A stretch of 64,000 nt of DNA from Bacteroidetes bacterium ADurb.Bin145 (GTDB lineage: Bacteria; Bacteroidota; Bacteroidia; Bacteroidales; VadinHA17), in NCBI GenBank assembly GCA_002070505.1, contig MWDJ01000012.1:1-64000 (forward strand). Reading direction: 5' to 3'. A program made the position numbers and the translations under genes. This document shows, one piece after another, positions 44,765-54,015 of this stretch; within the stretch, counting starts at the first letter, position 1, and the number at the start of each line of letters is the position of its first letter. The notes under the pieces are model-generated. The model saw only the letters and a program-made list of their open reading frames with translations. It made no database searches and was not told where the DNA came from.

Positions 44765-45568
44765 ATGACAAAAGATATTTTCCGAGGGAAGAATGCCTGG
44801 ATCACAGGAGCATCATCAGGCATAGGTGAAGCACTGGTTTATGAATTTATCAGAAGAGGGGCAAAAGTGATAATCTCTTCAAATGACAGCCCCGGACTGG
44901 AACGGGTAAGAAATGCCTGCAAAGGAAATGCTGATAATGTTATATGCGCTCCTTTTGATCTTTCAGATACTTCCGGAATAGAAAAACTGGTTGAACAACA
45001 GGTAAATATGCTCGGGAAAATTGATTACCTGCTGAATATCGGAGGTATAAGCCAGAGATCGAGGGTCGATGAAACACCTCTGTGGCTGGACCGCAGAATC
45101 TTCGAAATTAATTATTTCGGTACCGTTGCCCTGACTAAAGCGGTATTGCCATATATGATCAGGCAAAAATCAGGACATATCCTTGCTACCAGCAGTATAG
45201 CGGGACGTTTTGGCTTTCCGCTGCGTTCAGCTTATTCGGCTTCAAAACAGGCTCTTCATGGTTTTTTTGAGACTATCTTTCTCGAGAATAAACCGAACAA
45301 TATAAGGACATCAGTCATTATCCCGGGCAGGGTAAGAACCAGAATCTCTTTTCATGCCCTGAACGCCGAAGGCAAAGAGCATGGTCAGATGGATGACGGC
45401 CTGGATAAAGGCATATCACCGCAGAAAGCTGCTGAAATAATTGTACGCGGAATAATAAAGAACAAAAGGGAGATACTTGTTGGAGGAAGAGAACTTATAA
45501 TGCTTCATATCAGAAGATTATGGCCATGGCTCTTCTTCAGGATAGGTGACAGAATAAATCCAACATAA
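44765..45568 (+). CDS. Short-chain dehydrogenase/reductase
   Basis: A 267-residue classical SDR. The NAD(P)-binding motif is TGASSGIGEAL, the NIGG segment (usually NNAG) is at about 94, and the active-site YSASK with its upstream Ser (LATSSIAGR) is complete. C-terminal residues include a LWPWLFF patch as in DHRS7-like membrane-associated SDRs. It is coupled to the acyltransferase gene before it, so a lipid substrate is plausible but unproven. Confidence 0.88.
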   Translation: MTKDIFRGKNAWITGASSGIGEALVYEFIRRGAKVIISSNDSPGLERVRNACKGNADNVICAPFDLSDTSGIEKLVEQQVNMLGKIDYLLNIGGISQRSRVDETPLWLDRRIFEINYFGTVALTKAVLPYMIRQKSGHILATSSIAGRFGFPLRSAYSASKQALHGFFETIFLENKPNNIRTSVIIPGRVRTRISFHALNAEGKEHGQMDDGLDKGISPQKAAEIIVRGIIKNKREILVGGRELIMLHIRRLWPWLFFRIGDRINPT

Positions 45569-45580
45569 TTTAGAACTGAA

Positions 45581-46657
45581 ATGGAAAAGAGGTATAGTAT
45601 CTGCGGTATTCAGCAGATAGGAATAGGGGTGAAAAACCTTCATGAGGCCTGGCAATGGTATATACAGAATTTCGGGATGGATTGCAGGATATTTGAGGAT
45701 GATTCAGAAGCGAAGCTGATGCTGCCTTATACCGGAGGTCAGCCCCGGAGCAGGCACGCTGTGCTTGCCCTTAACCTTCAGAGTGGAGGCGGTTTTGAGA
45801 TATGGCAGTATAAAGGAAGAGAGCCCCAGGAGATAAAGGAAGAGGTCAGACTGGGTGATATGGGTATCCTGATATGCAAAATTAAAGTGAAGTCTGTCGA
45901 CAGCACTTATATATACCTCAGAAATAAGAAGGTGAGATTACTTGGAGAGCCAATGGCAGATCCTTCAGGGGAAAAAAGCTTCTTTTTAAAAGACCCCTTT
46001 AATAATATTTTCCAGATCGTGGAAGGTAACAACTGGTTCCTGAATGAAAAAAAGGAAACCGGTGGTGCCTATGGCACCATTATAGGAGTCTCTGATATCG
46101 ACAAGGCAAAGGTGCTTTACTCTGACATCCTGGGCTATGATGAGGTTGTTTATGATAAGACAGATATCTTTCCGGACCTTTCACCCCTGCCCGGAGGAGA
46201 GAATAAGGTCCGCAGAGTTCTCCTGAAAGCATCCGAGCCCTTCAGCGGTCCGTTTATAAGGATCTTCGGGCAGAGCCAGATTGAACTTATATGCCCGGTG
46301 GAAAGACCCGGGAAAAGAATATATGAAGGAAGATTCTGGGGTGACCCGGGTTTTATTCATCTCTGTTTTGATATTCGCGGAATGGATGAGCTGAGGAACT
46401 ATTGCATCAGCAGGGGTTTTCCATTTACTGTCGACAGTAAAAAAAGTCATGACGGAAATAGCTTTGATATGGGCGAAGCTGCAGGGTATTTCTCTTATAT
46501 CGAAGATCCTGACGGAACTCTTATAGAATTCGTTGAATCGCACAAGCTGCCTGTACTGAAAAAAATAGGATGGTATATTGATCTTCGAAAGAGGGCTTCA
46601 AAGCCCTTGCCCGACTGGATTTTGAAGACATTGAAGTTTTCGCGTGTCAGAACCTGA
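45581..46657 (+). CDS. Two-domain VOC (glyoxalase-fold) protein
   Basis: A 358-residue protein with two vicinal-oxygen-chelate units (about 8-145 and 155-320). The first begins GIQQIGIGVKNLHEAWQWYIQNFGMD and the second GTIIGVSDIDKAKVLYSDILGYDE; the second closes with FSYIEDPDGTLIEFVE, where Glu is a usual metal ligand. 4-hydroxyphenylpyruvate dioxygenase shares the two-unit layout but its signature motifs are not evident. Enzyme activity unknown. Last gene of the acyltransferase-SDR-VOC unit. Confidence 0.8.
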   Translation: MEKRYSICGIQQIGIGVKNLHEAWQWYIQNFGMDCRIFEDDSEAKLMLPYTGGQPRSRHAVLALNLQSGGGFEIWQYKGREPQEIKEEVRLGDMGILICKIKVKSVDSTYIYLRNKKVRLLGEPMADPSGEKSFFLKDPFNNIFQIVEGNNWFLNEKKETGGAYGTIIGVSDIDKAKVLYSDILGYDEVVYDKTDIFPDLSPLPGGENKVRRVLLKASEPFSGPFIRIFGQSQIELICPVERPGKRIYEGRFWGDPGFIHLCFDIRGMDELRNYCISRGFPFTVDSKKSHDGNSFDMGEAAGYFSYIEDPDGTLIEFVESHKLPVLKKIGWYIDLRKRASKPLPDWILKTLKFSRVRT

Positions 46658-46678
46658 TATCTGCCCGCACTGGCAAAA

Positions 46679-47890
46679 TCAGATATTGTTTTTACCGGCT
46701 ATTCTTTCAACCTCACGGAATACCCTCATTAGGTTCCCTCCCCATATTTTTTCAATATCTGCTTTGGAGTATCCCCTTCTTAATAACTCGAGCGTTATAT
46801 TTTTCATTTCAGCGACCGATTTGCACCCTTCCACCCCTCCTCCGCCATCAAAATCGGTCCCTATACCTACATAGTCAATACCGATTACCTGTACAACGTG
46901 ATCGATATGATCTACCACATCAGCAACAGTAGCCAGTTTTTTATATTTGTTCTGTAAATCCTTACGTTCACTTCTATATTGCTGCTTCTGCTCTTCTGTA
47001 AGGCTTTTGGTATCACCCCATTTCTTTTCAAGCTCATCAAGTTTAGCCTCCAGTTCCGGATCAGGCTCAGCTGTTTTAATATAATTGCTTAATATGCAGA
47101 TCTGTATTACTCCTCCGTTTGCCTTGAGAGACTGAAGCATCTCATCAGTCATGTTACGCGATCTTGAACATAGACACCGGCATGATGAATGTGATGCGAT
47201 AACAGGAGCCTTTGATACTTTTATAACATCAAAAAATGATTCGTCGGAGATATGGGATACATCCACCATCATCCCTATCTCGTTCATCTCTTTTACAACC
47301 TGCTCCCCGAACGGTGAGAGGCCATTGTTTTCAGGGCCTTTTGGATCGGTTGAAGAATCACAAATATCATTATTCCCTGAATGGCTGAGAGTTATATACC
47401 TGGCTCCCAGATCATAGTATTCCCTGATACGTCTCAGGTCCTTTCCGGCAGGATAACCGTTCTCAAGTCCTATGAATATTGCCCGTTTCTTTTTCTTCTT
47501 GATTGTCAGAGCATCGTCCGGAGTCAATGCCAGCTCGGCAAGAGAAGAATTCTTCTCCAGGTTTTTGTGAATAGCATCAAATATTTCAAGAGCCTTCTTA
47601 TGAGCTTCCTGGTATGCGGTATCATTTCTCGGACCCTGAGCGATAAAAACAGCAAAAAATTCAGCATCGAGGCCGCCTTCAGCCATCCTTGGAAAATCTA
47701 CACAACCTTTTTCATTCCTTTTTCCAAGATCAAAATCAGACTCCATCAGGTTTAAAGGAGTATCACAATGCGTATCTACAGTAAGAATATGTTTATGGAG
47801 CCTGTCAGCCTTTTTTAATAACTGATCCTGTGTATTTCCGCATGCAGGTAAAAGTAAAACAGCAATAAGAAGAAAAGTGCTATGTCTCAT
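46679..47890 (-). CDS. Membrane dipeptidase (peptidase M19) lipoprotein
   Basis: Zinc-dependent dipeptidase of the amidohydrolase fold. The start is the ATG at 47890, giving a lipoprotein signal (MRHSTFLLIAVLLLPAC). Motifs: TVDTHCDTPL (metal His/Asp), FIGLENGYPAG (metal-bridging Glu), SHSGNNDICDS, MMVDVSHISDESF and PVIASHSSCR (metal His residues), and IGTDFDGGGGVEG. About 403 residues. A Lys/Glu-rich insert (about 285-325) is longer than in minimal members. Located in the periplasm or on the surface, it could take part in peptide use or L,D-/D-dipeptide turnover. Confidence 0.9.
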   Translation of the reverse strand: MRHSTFLLIAVLLLPACGNTQDQLLKKADRLHKHILTVDTHCDTPLNLMESDFDLGKRNEKGCVDFPRMAEGGLDAEFFAVFIAQGPRNDTAYQEAHKKALEIFDAIHKNLEKNSSLAELALTPDDALTIKKKKKRAIFIGLENGYPAGKDLRRIREYYDLGARYITLSHSGNNDICDSSTDPKGPENNGLSPFGEQVVKEMNEIGMMVDVSHISDESFFDVIKVSKAPVIASHSSCRCLCSRSRNMTDEMLQSLKANGGVIQICILSNYIKTAEPDPELEAKLDELEKKWGDTKSLTEEQKQQYRSERKDLQNKYKKLATVADVVDHIDHVVQVIGIDYVGIGTDFDGGGGVEGCKSVAEMKNITLELLRRGYSKADIEKIWGGNLMRVFREVERIAGKNNI

Positions 47891-48086
47891 CCCTGGCCAT
47901 ATTTTAATGAGTGCAAGATAATAATTTTGAATATTTGGATTTAACAGGCTCATTTATTTAACTTTAATTAACACAGATCATAACCGGGCTCAACAACAGC
48001 CGGAGAAAGTAAAATTCATTAATAACTTTAAGTATGAATAGCAAATATATAATTTCTGACAGATAACCAGGGAAGCGGTAATATTT

Positions 48087-48117
48087 AAAAAAAAAGCCCC
48101 GACGTGAATGTCGGGGC
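48087..48117 (-). terminator. Intrinsic terminator of T9SS-tailed gene
   Basis: Perfect 8-bp stem GCCCCGAC / GTCGGGGC (48096-48117) with a 6-base loop, followed on the minus strand by nine consecutive T residues (complement of 48087-48095). It lies 48 bp after the stop of the small T9SS-tailed gene: the clearest intrinsic terminator in the window. Confidence 0.92.
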
Positions 48118-48164
48118 AGCCCTGAAAAGAATGGAAAAATTGCTTTTGGACAGTAAAAGCTTCT

Positions 48165-48647
48165 TTAAAGTTTTACAACTTTATATACGTTACTTAATTT
48201 ACCTTTTGTAAGTCGCAGAAAATAAATACCCCCCGGAAGATCGTGAAGATCGATCTGTTTCTCAAGCATAGCCGATTCCATAAAATCAGTTCTTACAAGT
48301 TTCCCCATAAAATTAATGACAGTGATCTGAACTTCTCCGTCAAGAGGGTCGTCAAAGACCAGATTGATCACATCAACAGCAGGATTCGGATAAAGTGTGA
48401 TCTTCACAAGCGATTCAAGGTTTTCTTGAACAGATGTTACTATAAGCTGCTGCTGGAAACCGTGGGTAAGTATCAGGTTTGACGAAGAGAATGTCGGAAC
48501 TATTGTTTCCCCAAGCGTCCAGCTTAAAGAGATTCCGGTTGCCGTATTATATCCTCCGGCGCTGGCAATTACATCCTGCTTGGCAACCTGCGACATTGCC
48601 GGAAGCATCAAAATAGAACTTAATGTCACCAAAATAAATCGCTTCAT
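48165..48647 (-). CDS. Small secreted protein with T9SS type A sorting domain
   Basis: A 160-residue protein from the ATG at 48647: signal peptide MKRFILVTLSSILMLPAMSQ, a short mature segment (VIASAGGYNTATGISLSWTLGE, ending in LTHGFQQ), then a type A C-terminal domain from about 88 (LYPNPAVDVINLVF, VINFMGKLVR, DLPGGIYFLRL). The GG-N-T-LSWTLGE-HGFQQ pattern is a recurrent short cargo module in Bacteroidota, function unknown. Secreted to the surface by T9SS. Ends at a strong terminator. Confidence 0.85.
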   Translation of the reverse strand: MKRFILVTLSSILMLPAMSQVAKQDVIASAGGYNTATGISLSWTLGETIVPTFSSSNLILTHGFQQQLIVTSVQENLESLVKITLYPNPAVDVINLVFDDPLDGEVQITVINFMGKLVRTDFMESAMLEKQIDLHDLPGGIYFLRLTKGKLSNVYKVVKL

Positions 48648-48995
48648 TCTAAAACGATTACAACCGATCAGAACGGTACTAATATGTAAAATTATACTTA
48701 TTTTTATCAAAAAGCAATATTATTTTAGTCATTTTCACAAGACTATTGAAAAATTAGATGAATAAGCGTTCTGAGATGGTCAAAGATCATATTTACCTGC
48801 ATGCAATGGAGAGATTGAAATATGAAAAGTATTTTAATCTGCCTTCCATGCAACTATTGAGGAAACAGTTTGTCTTTATATCAGTTTAAACCTATTGTGG
48901 ATTATCCGGATATCAAAATAGAATCCCTTCTGATAATGGAATGCATCAGGGGCAGTAGTTAAGCCCAGTTTAAGGTATACAAAAAAAATAAGGTT
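48648..48995. other. 348-bp spacer with a possible 43-codon remnant
   Basis: Divergent spacer. The left part (48648-48757) is very AT-rich and likely holds the promoter of the T9SS-tailed gene. A plus-strand ATG at 48758 opens a 43-codon frame to 48889 (begins MNKRSEMVKDHIYLHAMERL), with no recognised domain; it may be a remnant of a regulator or chance. I see no RNA gene here. Confidence 0.4.
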
Positions 48996-50201
48996 ATGGA
49001 TAATATTGAAGATCACATCAGAAAGAACGGGGAAGAACCTGAAAAATGCACCCCCCTGCCTGAAATATGCAAAAGGATAAGCAAAGACCTTCATAAAAAA
49101 CGGGGCGTTTTAACCAGATGGCTTTCCGCAGCAACAATAATTCTGATCTGCCTTTTCTCTTTTGAAATTCTCTCAGGTCAGTCATTCGAAGAGAAAAAGA
49201 AATACAGCAAAACCTTTCCTGTGAAAAGGGAAATGACGCTGGAACTGAATAATAAATACGGAAATATCCATATTTCTTCATGGCAAAAGGATTCAGTCTA
49301 TGTCGTGGCTGAAGTTGAGGCAACTTCTTCAAGCCTTAAACGTCTTCACAATATGTTTGACGGAGTGGATGTAGACATTTCGGGAACAGATTACCTTGTA
49401 AGGGTGAAAACTGAGTTCTCGCAGGACATAAATGATCTTGTTGAGACGATCAAAGGTTTAACCGATAAACTGATACCTTATGAATCGAGGATCCGGATCA
49501 ATTATAAGATAAATGCTCCGGAGTACATTGATATGCGGATTACAGACAAATACGGTGATGTATATATTGAAAACTGCAGGGGGCAATTTACCCTGAACCT
49601 GGCGAACGGATCATTCAAGGCAAACGAGATTGATCATTCAAAAAGCCTGCAGCTTACTTTCTGCGACGCCACGATAAACAGTCTGGCCGAGGGAGATATT
49701 GAATCCTCATTTTCAGAATTGACTATCGGGGAATCAAGGGATCTGGACATCAGTTCAGTTTCTTCAAGGTTGGATCTGAAAAAAGCTGGGAATATTTATG
49801 TCGAATCAAGAAGGGACAAGTTCTATGTAGGTTCTGTTAATTCAATTACAGGAAATTCATATTTTACTGATTTCAGGATAGATAATCTGGGCCAGGAGTT
49901 AAACCTTGAAACAAGATACGGAAATCTGAGTGCGGAGAAAATTGAAAGCTCCTTTAAAGGGATTAACATTAATTCAAATTACACTGATATAGATCTCACT
50001 TTTGGTCGATCCTTATCTTATAATCTCGATATAAGGCATACAAACAGTAACGTAACTGTGCCTGAAAAGAACTCTGACCTGGATAAAAGGAAAATTGATG
50101 AAAACAGAAATGAGGCAGCTATTTCCGGAACCGTAGGCCGTAATCCCGGAAACGTAAAAGTTATCATAAAAGCTGTGAGAGGTAATATTTACATTAAATA
50201 A
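48996..50201 (+). CDS. DUF4097-like exported or membrane-anchored protein
   Basis: A 401-residue protein. Residues 1-38 are a hydrophilic, charged leader (MDNIEDHIRKNGEEPEK) before a single hydrophobic helix at about 42-62 (LSAATIILICLFSFEIL) and SGQ. The rest is beta-rich with repeated NKYGNIHISSWQKDSVYV-like and ADKYGDVYIENCRG-like strands, as in DUF4097 (putative adhesin) domains. Such proteins usually follow an ECF sigma and anti-sigma gene; here only the anti-sigma-like leader remains, joined to the exported part. No alternative in-frame start is visible before the helix. Role unknown. Confidence 0.72.
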   Translation: MDNIEDHIRKNGEEPEKCTPLPEICKRISKDLHKKRGVLTRWLSAATIILICLFSFEILSGQSFEEKKKYSKTFPVKREMTLELNNKYGNIHISSWQKDSVYVVAEVEATSSSLKRLHNMFDGVDVDISGTDYLVRVKTEFSQDINDLVETIKGLTDKLIPYESRIRINYKINAPEYIDMRITDKYGDVYIENCRGQFTLNLANGSFKANEIDHSKSLQLTFCDATINSLAEGDIESSFSELTIGESRDLDISSVSSRLDLKKAGNIYVESRRDKFYVGSVNSITGNSYFTDFRIDNLGQELNLETRYGNLSAEKIESSFKGININSNYTDIDLTFGRSLSYNLDIRHTNSNVTVPEKNSDLDKRKIDENRNEAAISGTVGRNPGNVKVIIKAVRGNIYIK

Positions 50202-50213
50202 AAAATGAAGTTC

Positions 50214-50238
50214 AAATCAGGTAATTATCTCCTGATTT
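50214..50238. terminator. Stem-loop between convergent genes
   Basis: AAATCAGG, nine bases, CCTGATTT gives a perfect 8-bp stem in the 65-bp gap between the DUF4097-like gene and dsbD. Symmetric A/T flanks on the arms could serve transcription from both sides, but no long U tract follows. Confidence 0.5.
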
Positions 50239-50266
50239 CGCAGAGTTCTGTCACTTGAGTGGAAGA

Positions 50267-52243
50267 TCAGTTTTTTCCGTAAAAATTTTTGTACCCTTCA
50301 TCCAGCCATTTTTTATATTCCCCGATATTCAGGTTAGTTATCATCGGCTCATTGAGAGGATTACCTTCATGATCAGTAATAACATACAGGGGAAGGGAAT
50401 TTGTTCTGAATTTCGTTATTTCAAGATCTTCATTCTTCTTCCCGATTGTCTTCTTCTGTTTTCCGTCGATAACTGATACTACCCATTCATTTTCTGGAAG
50501 AGGGGTTCGGTCGTCAACGTAAAGCGACACTATCACGAAATTCTCACGTAATCGTCTGAGTATTTCAGGATCTGACCAGACTTTTGCTTCCATCAGCTTG
50601 CAATTGGCACATGCGTGACCCTTAAAATCCAGCAGGACCGGTTTGTTCTGCTCTTTTGCACAGGCAAGTCCCTGTTCGTAATCGAAGTAGCCCGTTAATC
50701 CCAGTGGCATTTCAAACTTATCCGCATACTTAGGTTCAGAACACTGAGAACTTATCTTCAGTTCCTGAAAAAGTGGAGTGGTGGACGAAGTATTTAAAGG
50801 AACCTGCTCCTTCCCTATGAACCAGGATGATCGCTGTGAAGGAAGGAATGCTGATAATCCTTTAAACGGAGCACCAAACATTCCGGGGATCATATAAACA
50901 ACAAAAGAAAAAACTGCTATGATGAGAAAAAGCCGGAAGACCCCGATATGATTGAGATCGCTGTCATGAGCAAATTTCAATTTACCCATCAGGTAAAGTC
51001 CCAGAAGTACGAAAATCACGATCCAGACTGACAGGAACAGGTCTCTTGATATCAATCCAAGATTATAGACACTATCAACAGTTGACAGGAATTTCATACT
51101 GAATGCCAGCATTATAAAGCCCAGTACAACTTTAACCGAATTCAGCCAGCCGCCGGATTTCGGGAACTTGTTCATAACTGAAGGGAAAACAGCAAACAAT
51201 GTGAAGGGCAGAGCAAAAGCCAGTCCAAAGCCGAACATCCCGATTGTCGGCTTAAGTACATCGCCGGCAGCAGCTTCCACAAGGAGAGCTCCAACAATCG
51301 GACCTGTGCAGGAAAATGATACTATCACTGTTGTCAATCCCATAAAAAAAGCAGCCAGGAGCCCTCCCTTATCTACCCTGCTATCGCTGCCCGTTACCCA
51401 TTTTGATGGCAGCACTAATTCGAAAGCCCCAAAAAATGATATGGCGAAGGTTATGAATAAAAGAAAGAATATAATGTTAGGTATCCAGTGCGTGCTTAAT
51501 GCAGATGCAAAACCGGCTCCGGCACTTGTAAGGGAAACTATTATCCCAAGGGATGAATAGATAAGTATTATGGATAGTCCGAAAATAATAGCTTTCACCA
51601 GGGATTTTCCTCTGCTCTCAGATCCCCTGGAGAAAAAAGCAACTGTCATAGGGATCATCGGAAAGACACAGGGAGTAAGTATCCCTGCAAACCCGGCAAG
51701 AAGTGAAATAAGAAAAAATCCGAATAACCCTTTATTCACTGATCCGGATGAGGTCCCTTTTGCCGGAGCAATGACCTTTTCGCTTACCGAACTGCCAATT
51801 CTTATGCTGAATTCCACATCTTTGGGCGGTGAGCATGTTACATTATTACATGCCATATAGTTTACAACACCCTTGACAGTAAATGAAGAAGAAGATGATA
51901 CTATCTTTTGTCTGAACTCAGCTTTATTGCTGAATGATTTTATTTTGAGCCCGAAAGCTTCATCAAATACCTCCTCTGGTACCGTGACTTCATACGGTTT
52001 CCCATCTGGCTCGAAAGCATCTGTACTTTCAATAACAACTGATGTGGGGATAGGACCTCCTTCAGGTATATCCATTGAATAGATATGCGAGCCCTGCTCA
52101 ATAAGAGCAGTAAATATCAGCTCATAATTACCTTCTCCTTTCTTCTCATAACCAAATTTCCAGGTTACCGGATCGAAAATCTGTCCCCGGATAACCAGGG
52201 AAATAAGCATAAGCGGGATTATCAGAATTCTTTTTCCAGGCAT
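50267..52243 (-). CDS. dsbD: Thiol:disulfide interchange protein DsbD
   Basis: Moves electrons from cytoplasmic thioredoxin to periplasmic thiol proteins. From the ATG at 52243 (signal MPGKRILIIPLMLISLVIRGQ) it has about 658 residues: an N-terminal DsbD-alpha-like domain with a Cys pair (ACNNVTCSPP), a membrane core of about eight helices with FAGILTPCVFPMIP and FSCTGPIVG cysteines, and a C-terminal thioredoxin domain with CANC (GHACANCKLME). All three redox pairs are present. The longer frame into rng is rejected. The spacer to rng contains a TACATTTG box (minus strand, 52265-52272). Confidence 0.9.
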   Translation of the reverse strand: MPGKRILIIPLMLISLVIRGQIFDPVTWKFGYEKKGEGNYELIFTALIEQGSHIYSMDIPEGGPIPTSVVIESTDAFEPDGKPYEVTVPEEVFDEAFGLKIKSFSNKAEFRQKIVSSSSSFTVKGVVNYMACNNVTCSPPKDVEFSIRIGSSVSEKVIAPAKGTSSGSVNKGLFGFFLISLLAGFAGILTPCVFPMIPMTVAFFSRGSESRGKSLVKAIIFGLSIILIYSSLGIIVSLTSAGAGFASALSTHWIPNIIFFLLFITFAISFFGAFELVLPSKWVTGSDSRVDKGGLLAAFFMGLTTVIVSFSCTGPIVGALLVEAAAGDVLKPTIGMFGFGLAFALPFTLFAVFPSVMNKFPKSGGWLNSVKVVLGFIMLAFSMKFLSTVDSVYNLGLISRDLFLSVWIVIFVLLGLYLMGKLKFAHDSDLNHIGVFRLFLIIAVFSFVVYMIPGMFGAPFKGLSAFLPSQRSSWFIGKEQVPLNTSSTTPLFQELKISSQCSEPKYADKFEMPLGLTGYFDYEQGLACAKEQNKPVLLDFKGHACANCKLMEAKVWSDPEILRRLRENFVIVSLYVDDRTPLPENEWVVSVIDGKQKKTIGKKNEDLEITKFRTNSLPLYVITDHEGNPLNEPMITNLNIGEYKKWLDEGYKNFYGKN

Positions 52244-52334
52244 TACAGAATATTTTTCTTTTACCAAATGTAACAAAAGATCAAACAAAAAGCGATAGAA
52301 AATGTTCGGGTAAAGGGTTTTCTGCCGGGGGAGG

Positions 52335-53894
52335 CTACGAAAGGTCGATCTCGTTCTCAAACCTGTCGTAGAAATGGTATTCAAGCATATGGTAGGAAGT
52401 AACTGCCTGTACCTTAAGTATTACTTTGTATTTCAGATCCCATCTTATGTATATGGGCAATAATCCTTTTTTCAGGTATGATGATACAAAAGGATGAACG
52501 TTCAGGAGTAGCTTTCTTGTTTTGATCTTGCCGACAATGAACGAAAGTGTGCTTTCAAGCTCATCGGTAAAGAGAATTGTCGGCTTGATCTCACCGGTAC
52601 CCTGGCAGGCCGGGCATTTTTCATCGGTAATTATTTTCATTTCCGGTCTCACTCTCTGCCTGGTGATCTGCATAAGGCCGAATTTTGTAAGAGGAAGTAT
52701 ATTATGTTTTGTCCTGTCGTTGGCCATCAGCTCTTTCATCCTGTCATAGAGCATCTGCTTGTTCTCATTTGACTGCATATCAATGAAGTCGATCACAATG
52801 ATCCCGCCCATATCCCTGAGACGCAGCTGCCGGGATATTTCAGTAGCGGCTTCCATATTTACCTCAAGGGCATTCAGTTCCTGGTCATTTCCGGTCCTTG
52901 AGCGGTTACCGCTGTTTACATCAATAACATGGAGTGCTTCAGTGTGATCAATAATAAGATATGCCCCGTGTTTGAAGGATACAGTTTTACCAAAGAGAGC
53001 TTTTATCTGTTTATTGATACCGAAATGATCAAAGATCGGGATAGTGTCTTTGTAGAGTTTTACTATGCCGGATTTCTCGGGGGCTATTCCCTTAATATAA
53101 GCCCGTACTTCCTCAAAGAGAGCAGGATCATTTATATGGATGCTGTTGAATGACATGTTAAGCATGTCGCGCACCATTGCGGTTGTCCTGTTCACTTCGC
53201 CAATGAAGAGCCTGGGTGATTTAATCTCCTTTTTCACTGTCAGAAAGGCCGATTCCCATCTTCTTACAAGCTCCTGCAACTCAGCATCAAGGACAGCGAC
53301 CTTTTTTCCTTCAGCAGCGGTGCGGATAATGATCCCGTAATTCCTTGGTTTTATGCTCTGAAGCAGAGTCTTTAGACGGTTCTTCTCCTCAACGTTCTCT
53401 ATTTTCGATGATACAGAGACCTTATCGGAGAATGGTATTAGTACAAGGTTCCTTCCGGCGAGAGATATCTCAGATGCAAGCCGCGGACCTTTTGTTGATA
53501 TAGGTTCCTTTGTGATCTGAACTATCACGGTCTGTCCCTGAGTCAGGACATCAGTGATCTTTCCATCCTTATCAATGTCTGGTTCCGGCTTGAATTTATG
53601 AACGGCAGGTACCCTGCCCTGCCTTTGAAGAGCCGTAAGATAATATCTCTGCTGAGTTCTGAACTGGGCGCCTAAGTCAAGATAATGAAGAAAGGCATCC
53701 CGTTCATAACCAACATTGACAAAAGCAGCATTCAGCCCGGGCATTATCTTCTTTACCTTACCAAGGTAGATATCCCCGACTGAAAACTTTATATTACGCT
53801 TTTCCTTATTGAGCTCAATTAACTGCTTATCATCCAATAATGCCAGGGAGACCTCTGTATCCCCTACATCGATGATCAGATCCTTATTTGCCAC
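52335..53894 (-). CDS. rng: Ribonuclease E/G family endonuclease
   Basis: A 519-residue RNase G-type enzyme for rRNA maturation and mRNA decay. It has the N-terminal S1 domain (about 35-115, VGDIYLGKVKKIMPGLNAAFVNVG), the RNase H-like/5' sensor part, DNase I-like catalytic motifs (HVIDVNSG, GGIIVIDFIDM with the metal Asp residues) and the zinc-link Cys pair in CPACQGTGE. There is no long RNase E-type degradosome tail. The leader contains a perfect 10-bp stem-loop (53952-53981) that could affect its own mRNA. Confidence 0.94.
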   Translation of the reverse strand: MANKDLIIDVGDTEVSLALLDDKQLIELNKEKRNIKFSVGDIYLGKVKKIMPGLNAAFVNVGYERDAFLHYLDLGAQFRTQQRYYLTALQRQGRVPAVHKFKPEPDIDKDGKITDVLTQGQTVIVQITKEPISTKGPRLASEISLAGRNLVLIPFSDKVSVSSKIENVEEKNRLKTLLQSIKPRNYGIIIRTAAEGKKVAVLDAELQELVRRWESAFLTVKKEIKSPRLFIGEVNRTTAMVRDMLNMSFNSIHINDPALFEEVRAYIKGIAPEKSGIVKLYKDTIPIFDHFGINKQIKALFGKTVSFKHGAYLIIDHTEALHVIDVNSGNRSRTGNDQELNALEVNMEAATEISRQLRLRDMGGIIVIDFIDMQSNENKQMLYDRMKELMANDRTKHNILPLTKFGLMQITRQRVRPEMKIITDEKCPACQGTGEIKPTILFTDELESTLSFIVGKIKTRKLLLNVHPFVSSYLKKGLLPIYIRWDLKYKVILKVQAVTSYHMLEYHFYDRFENEIDLS

Positions 53895-53951
53895 TTAGAA
53901 TATTAATCAGAGATAATATATCATCATCCGTACCCAACGCCCACATACAAC

Positions 53952-53981
53952 AAACCTAAAGATCACCGGACCTTTAGGTTT
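53952..53981 (-). promoter_or_regulatory. 10-bp perfect stem-loop in rng leader
   Basis: AAACCTAAAG, a 10-base loop containing CCGG, then CTTTAGGTTT. It lies 58 bp upstream of the rng ATG and about 35 bp after the COX24-like mini-gene, both on the minus strand. It may end the HU mini-operon or act in the 5' UTR of rng; RNase E mRNA in E. coli is controlled through a leader hairpin, but sequence similarity is not claimed. Confidence 0.55.
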
Positions 53982-54015
53982 AGTTCGTTTCATTAAAGAC
54001 CACCCTATGATCTGC

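Noticed and set aside
52244-52384. Longer N-terminus of DsbD overlapping rng
   Set aside because: The clear signal peptide begins at 52243, and a promoter-like TACATTTG box lies within the supposed extension.
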